DNA of 64,000 nt from JAFGDI01 sp963662515 (GTDB taxonomy: Bacteria; Planctomycetota; Phycisphaerae; Sedimentisphaerales; SM23-30). The notes below the pieces were generated by a model, which saw nothing but the letters and a program-made list of their open reading frames with translations, was not told where the DNA came from and did no database searches. Made by a program: the position numbers and the translations under genes. Each line of letters begins with the position of its first letter. Position 1 is the stretch's first letter. Positions 61,804 through 64,000 of the stretch are shown one piece after another. The stretch spans positions 3,782,001 to 3,846,000 of the forward strand of contig OY759675.1 in the NCBI GenBank assembly GCA_963662515.1. Reading direction: 5' to 3'.

Positions 61804-63828
61804 TCAATGCAGACGCTGGCCCGGCTTAGCCCCTTCATCAGGACTAGTAATAAATATATCCTCGCCTCCGGAACCGGCCGCCAGAATCATGCCCTCTGAC
61901 ACGCCAAACTTCATCTTGCGAGGCTTCAGATTCGCACATATTACCACATTGCGACCTACCAGGTCCTCCGGCTTATATGCCTTGCGTATTCCTGCTAATA
62001 TCTGACGCGGCTGACCGCCCAGATCGACCTGCAACTTAACCAGCTTATCTGACTCTACTACCGCTTCGGCCGAGATTATCTTGACTACTCGCAGATCAAC
62101 CTTCAGAAAATCATCTATCTCGATCTGTTCGGCCAGAGGCTCCGCTGCCAGTACATCTTCTTTCGCCGGCTCTGCTGCCGGGGCCGCTGCTGCTTGCTGC
62201 GCTTTTGTCTCTTCGATCATCGCTTCTACCTTCTTATTATCTATTCTTTCCATTAACCGTTCAAAATCATTAATCTTATGGTCTTCTAACTCTCTGACAA
62301 CATCTGACCACTGCAATGAACCCACATTTAACAGCTTCTCGATCCTGCCGGCATAACCTGGCAATATTGCCTTCAAATATACCGTCAATATCAATACCGC
62401 ATTCAGCGTCGTCGTCAGCGACTCCAGGGCATGACCGCGATCCTCTTTGATCGCCGTCCAGGGCTTACGCTCATCCAGATATCGATTTACCTCATCGGCC
62501 AGAGAACGGATTGTCCGTACCGCTGTCGCAAAATTACGACTCTCAAAACTCTCTGCTATCTCTTCTGACTTTGACCGTAGCTTCGCCAGCAACTCACGCG
62601 CTTCAACACTGAGTTTACCACACTGACTGTCATAATTCTTACCCAACATCTGGGCTGACCGACTCGCCAGATTCACTATCTTGCCTACCAGATCACTATT
62701 AACCCGGCTCACAAAATCTTCCAGACTCAGGTCAACATCTCCGGTGTCCGGTCCCAGCTTACACGAATAATAATAACGCAAATATTCCGGATCAAGATGA
62801 TTCAGATAGGTTCGCGCACTTATAAATGTGCCGCGACTCTTACTCATCTTCTCACCGTTTACCGTTAAAAATCCATGGATCGCTAACTGGGTAGGGGTAC
62901 GCAAACCGGCTCCCATCAGCATTGCCGGCCAGAACAGAGCATGAAAATAGGTTATATCCTTTCCTATAAAGTGATGCACCTCGGCATCGTCCTTCACCCA
63001 GAAATCTTCCCAGTTTAACCCTTTCTTCTCACAATAGTTCATCGTACTGGCTATATAACCTACCGGAGCATCGAGCCAGACATAAAAATACTTGCCCTCT
63101 TCACCTGGTATCTCAAAACCAAAATACGGGGCATCACGCGATATGTCCCAGTCACGCAAACCCTGACTGAACCACTCCTGCAATTTATTAGCTATCTGCT
63201 GGTGGACATGACCGCCATTGATCCAATCATGCAGCTCCTTACCGAAATCTGCCAGCTTAAAGAACAAATGCTTTGACTTCTTCTGCACCGGAGCATTGCC
63301 GCACACACTGCACTTCGCCTCTTTCAATTCCAGCGGAGAATAGGTCGAATTACACACCTCACAGTTATCACCATACTGATCTGCCGCCCCACACTTAGGA
63401 CATATACCCCGTATGAACCGGTCCGGCAAAAACATCTTGTCATGCTCACAATATGCCTGCTCAACCTCACGGCTGTCTATATGACCTCCGTCTTTCAGAC
63501 GGTTATAGATCATCTCAGCCAGCTGACGATTCTCAGGTGAATGGGTACTGTAATAATTATCAAACTCTATTTGAAACTCACTGAAATCTCGCTCATGCTC
63601 AACATGCATCTTACCGATCAGCTCTTCCGGACTTATCCCTTCTTTTCTCGCCCGGATCATGATCGGAGTGCCATGTGTATCGTCCGCACAAAAATAATAA
63701 CACTCATTACCACGCAGCTTCTGGAATCGTACCCACATATCTGTCTGCAAATACTCTACCAGATGACCTATATGTATCGCACCATTGGCATACGGTAACG
63801 CCGATGTAACTAATATCTTTCTTGTCAT
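61804..63828 (-). CDS. metG: Methionyl-tRNA synthetase
   Basis: Charges tRNA-Met. The 674-aa class I enzyme has HIGH as NGAIHIGHLVEYLQ, a zinc knuckle of the four-cysteine double type (CPKCGAADQYGDNCEVCN, KCSVCGN), and KMSKS in NGEKMSKSRG. A C-terminal EMAP/Trbp111 tRNA-binding domain (about 575-674) follows an alanine-rich linker. The ATG at 63828 is chosen over 63912 because AAGGA lies seven bases before it and the product starts with the conserved RKILVTSALPYANG. It begins ten bases after the upstream gene's stop codon, so the two are cotranscribed. Confidence 0.97.
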   Translation of the reverse strand: MTRKILVTSALPYANGAIHIGHLVEYLQTDMWVRFQKLRGNECYYFCADDTHGTPIMIRARKEGISPEELIGKMHVEHERDFSEFQIEFDNYYSTHSPENRQLAEMIYNRLKDGGHIDSREVEQAYCEHDKMFLPDRFIRGICPKCGAADQYGDNCEVCNSTYSPLELKEAKCSVCGNAPVQKKSKHLFFKLADFGKELHDWINGGHVHQQIANKLQEWFSQGLRDWDISRDAPYFGFEIPGEEGKYFYVWLDAPVGYIASTMNYCEKKGLNWEDFWVKDDAEVHHFIGKDITYFHALFWPAMLMGAGLRTPTQLAIHGFLTVNGEKMSKSRGTFISARTYLNHLDPEYLRYYYSCKLGPDTGDVDLSLEDFVSRVNSDLVGKIVNLASRSAQMLGKNYDSQCGKLSVEARELLAKLRSKSEEIAESFESRNFATAVRTIRSLADEVNRYLDERKPWTAIKEDRGHALESLTTTLNAVLILTVYLKAILPGYAGRIEKLLNVGSLQWSDVVRELEDHKINDFERLMERIDNKKVEAMIEETKAQQAAAAPAAEPAKEDVLAAEPLAEQIEIDDFLKVDLRVVKIISAEAVVESDKLVKLQVDLGGQPRQILAGIRKAYKPEDLVGRNVVICANLKPRKMKFGVSEGMILAAGSGGEDIFITSPDEGAKPGQRLH

Positions 63829-63838
63829 TATTTCTTCC

Positions 63839-64000
63839 TTATTCCTCATCGCCTTCTTCGTCATTACCACTATCTTCAGATCCACCCTGGCCTGCACCAG
63901 CGTCAGTAACAACTCCGTCTCCGGTTTTTTTCTTCTTCCGACGGCGACGGCGACGCTTCTTCTTCTTTAACTCGCCCTCTACCTCTGACTCACCGACACC
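63839..64000 (-). CDS. 3' end of a gene with a highly basic then acidic C-terminal tail (partial)
   Basis: Fifty-three codons are visible before the TAA at 63839-63841; the gene runs off the window. The tail reads GVGESEVEGELKKKKRRRRR..., then turns glycine-rich and acidic (GSEDSGNDEEGDEE). A long Lys/Arg block suggests RNA or ribosome contact. In many bacteria metG/metS lies near the PSP1/RicT (YaaT) and holB genes, so a PSP1-family protein is a candidate, but nothing of that domain is visible here. Confidence 0.75.
   Translation of the reverse strand, partial: GVGESEVEGELKKKKRRRRRRKKKKTGDGVVTDAGAGQGGSEDSGNDEEGDEE

Noticed and set aside
1..64000. CRISPR arrays, prophage or defence island
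   Set aside because: No regularly spaced direct repeats, cas genes, phage structural genes or toxin-antitoxin pairs were recognised. The DUF1016 nuclease alone is not enough to call a defence system.

Overview
The window looks like chromosomal DNA of a polysaccharide-degrading planctomycete of the class Phycisphaerae. This is inferred from gene content, not from a marker gene. The clues are secreted beta-helix proteins ending in dockerin-like repeats, a PEP-CTERM protein, M56/BlaI-type receptor-repressor pairs with huge extracytoplasmic regions, a DUF2617 protein, a two-CxxC zinc-ribbon protein, and families of GC-rich intergenic hairpins. A heptosyltransferase, secreted glycosidases and an anti-sigma factor FlgM indicate a diderm, probably flagellated cell. 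Rubredoxin fits an anaerobic or microaerobic habit. Base composition is moderate.

Layout. 0-7.6 kb: a GH89 alpha-N-acetylglucosaminidase faces a three-gene minus-strand operon of a GH99-like glycosidase, an SLC12-type cation/chloride or amino-acid permease, and a GNAT acetyltransferase fused to a histone-deacetylase-type amidohydrolase. 8.2-12.5 kb: a secreted LamG/Ig/dockerin-like protein, an orphan ExbD, a Nudix hydrolase and a UspA protein. 12.5-17.2 kb: a 124-bp inverted-repeat element, then tyrS and a run of small enzymes (unknown protein, 64-aa peptide, DinB, DJ-1/PfpI, HD phosphohydrolase) with hairpin repeats around the last gene. 17.3-23.4 kb: an 1846-aa M56 receptor and its BlaI-like repressor with two operator-like dyads. 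23.5-25.6 kb: a DUF1016 nuclease, tRNA-Gly(TCC) and a DUF2617 protein. 25.9-31.8 kb: a four-module beta-helix protein and an RlmL-like methyltransferase. 31.8-35.8 kb: HIT, SurA/PpiC, heptosyltransferase and PfkB genes. 36-44.3 kb: a PocR-domain histidine kinase, a zinc-ribbon protein, a TgpA-like transglutaminase, rubredoxin, FlgM, ThpR and an MFS transporter. 44.6-52.3 kb: two GH2 paralogues of identical length flanking a membrane protein, an eroded RAYT transposase and hairpin repeats, then a PEP-CTERM protein and a GH43. 52.4-64 kb: carB, a 1794-aa hybrid histidine kinase, metG, and the 3' end of a gene with a very basic tail.

Functionally, five secreted or envelope glycosidases (GH89, GH99-like, two GH2, GH43) and two large beta-helix/LamG proteins suggest scavenging of complex heteroglycans containing GlcNAc, galactoside or glucuronide, arabinose or xylose, and perhaps mannose residues. 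They are scattered rather than in one polysaccharide-utilisation locus, and no SusC/D pair is present. Two large sensor kinases and the M56/BlaI pair provide signal input. The rest is housekeeping.

The points most worth a second look are the acetyltransferase-deacetylase fusion, the giant M56 receptor with its recently duplicated 79-residue module and paired operators, the GH2 duplication around a dead RAYT with several hairpin families (one of which has altered the end of the heptosyltransferase gene), the 124-bp inverted-repeat element, and a strand-composition switch near 6.3-8.2 kb. No CRISPR array, prophage, intact insertion sequence, rRNA or recognised defence island was seen.
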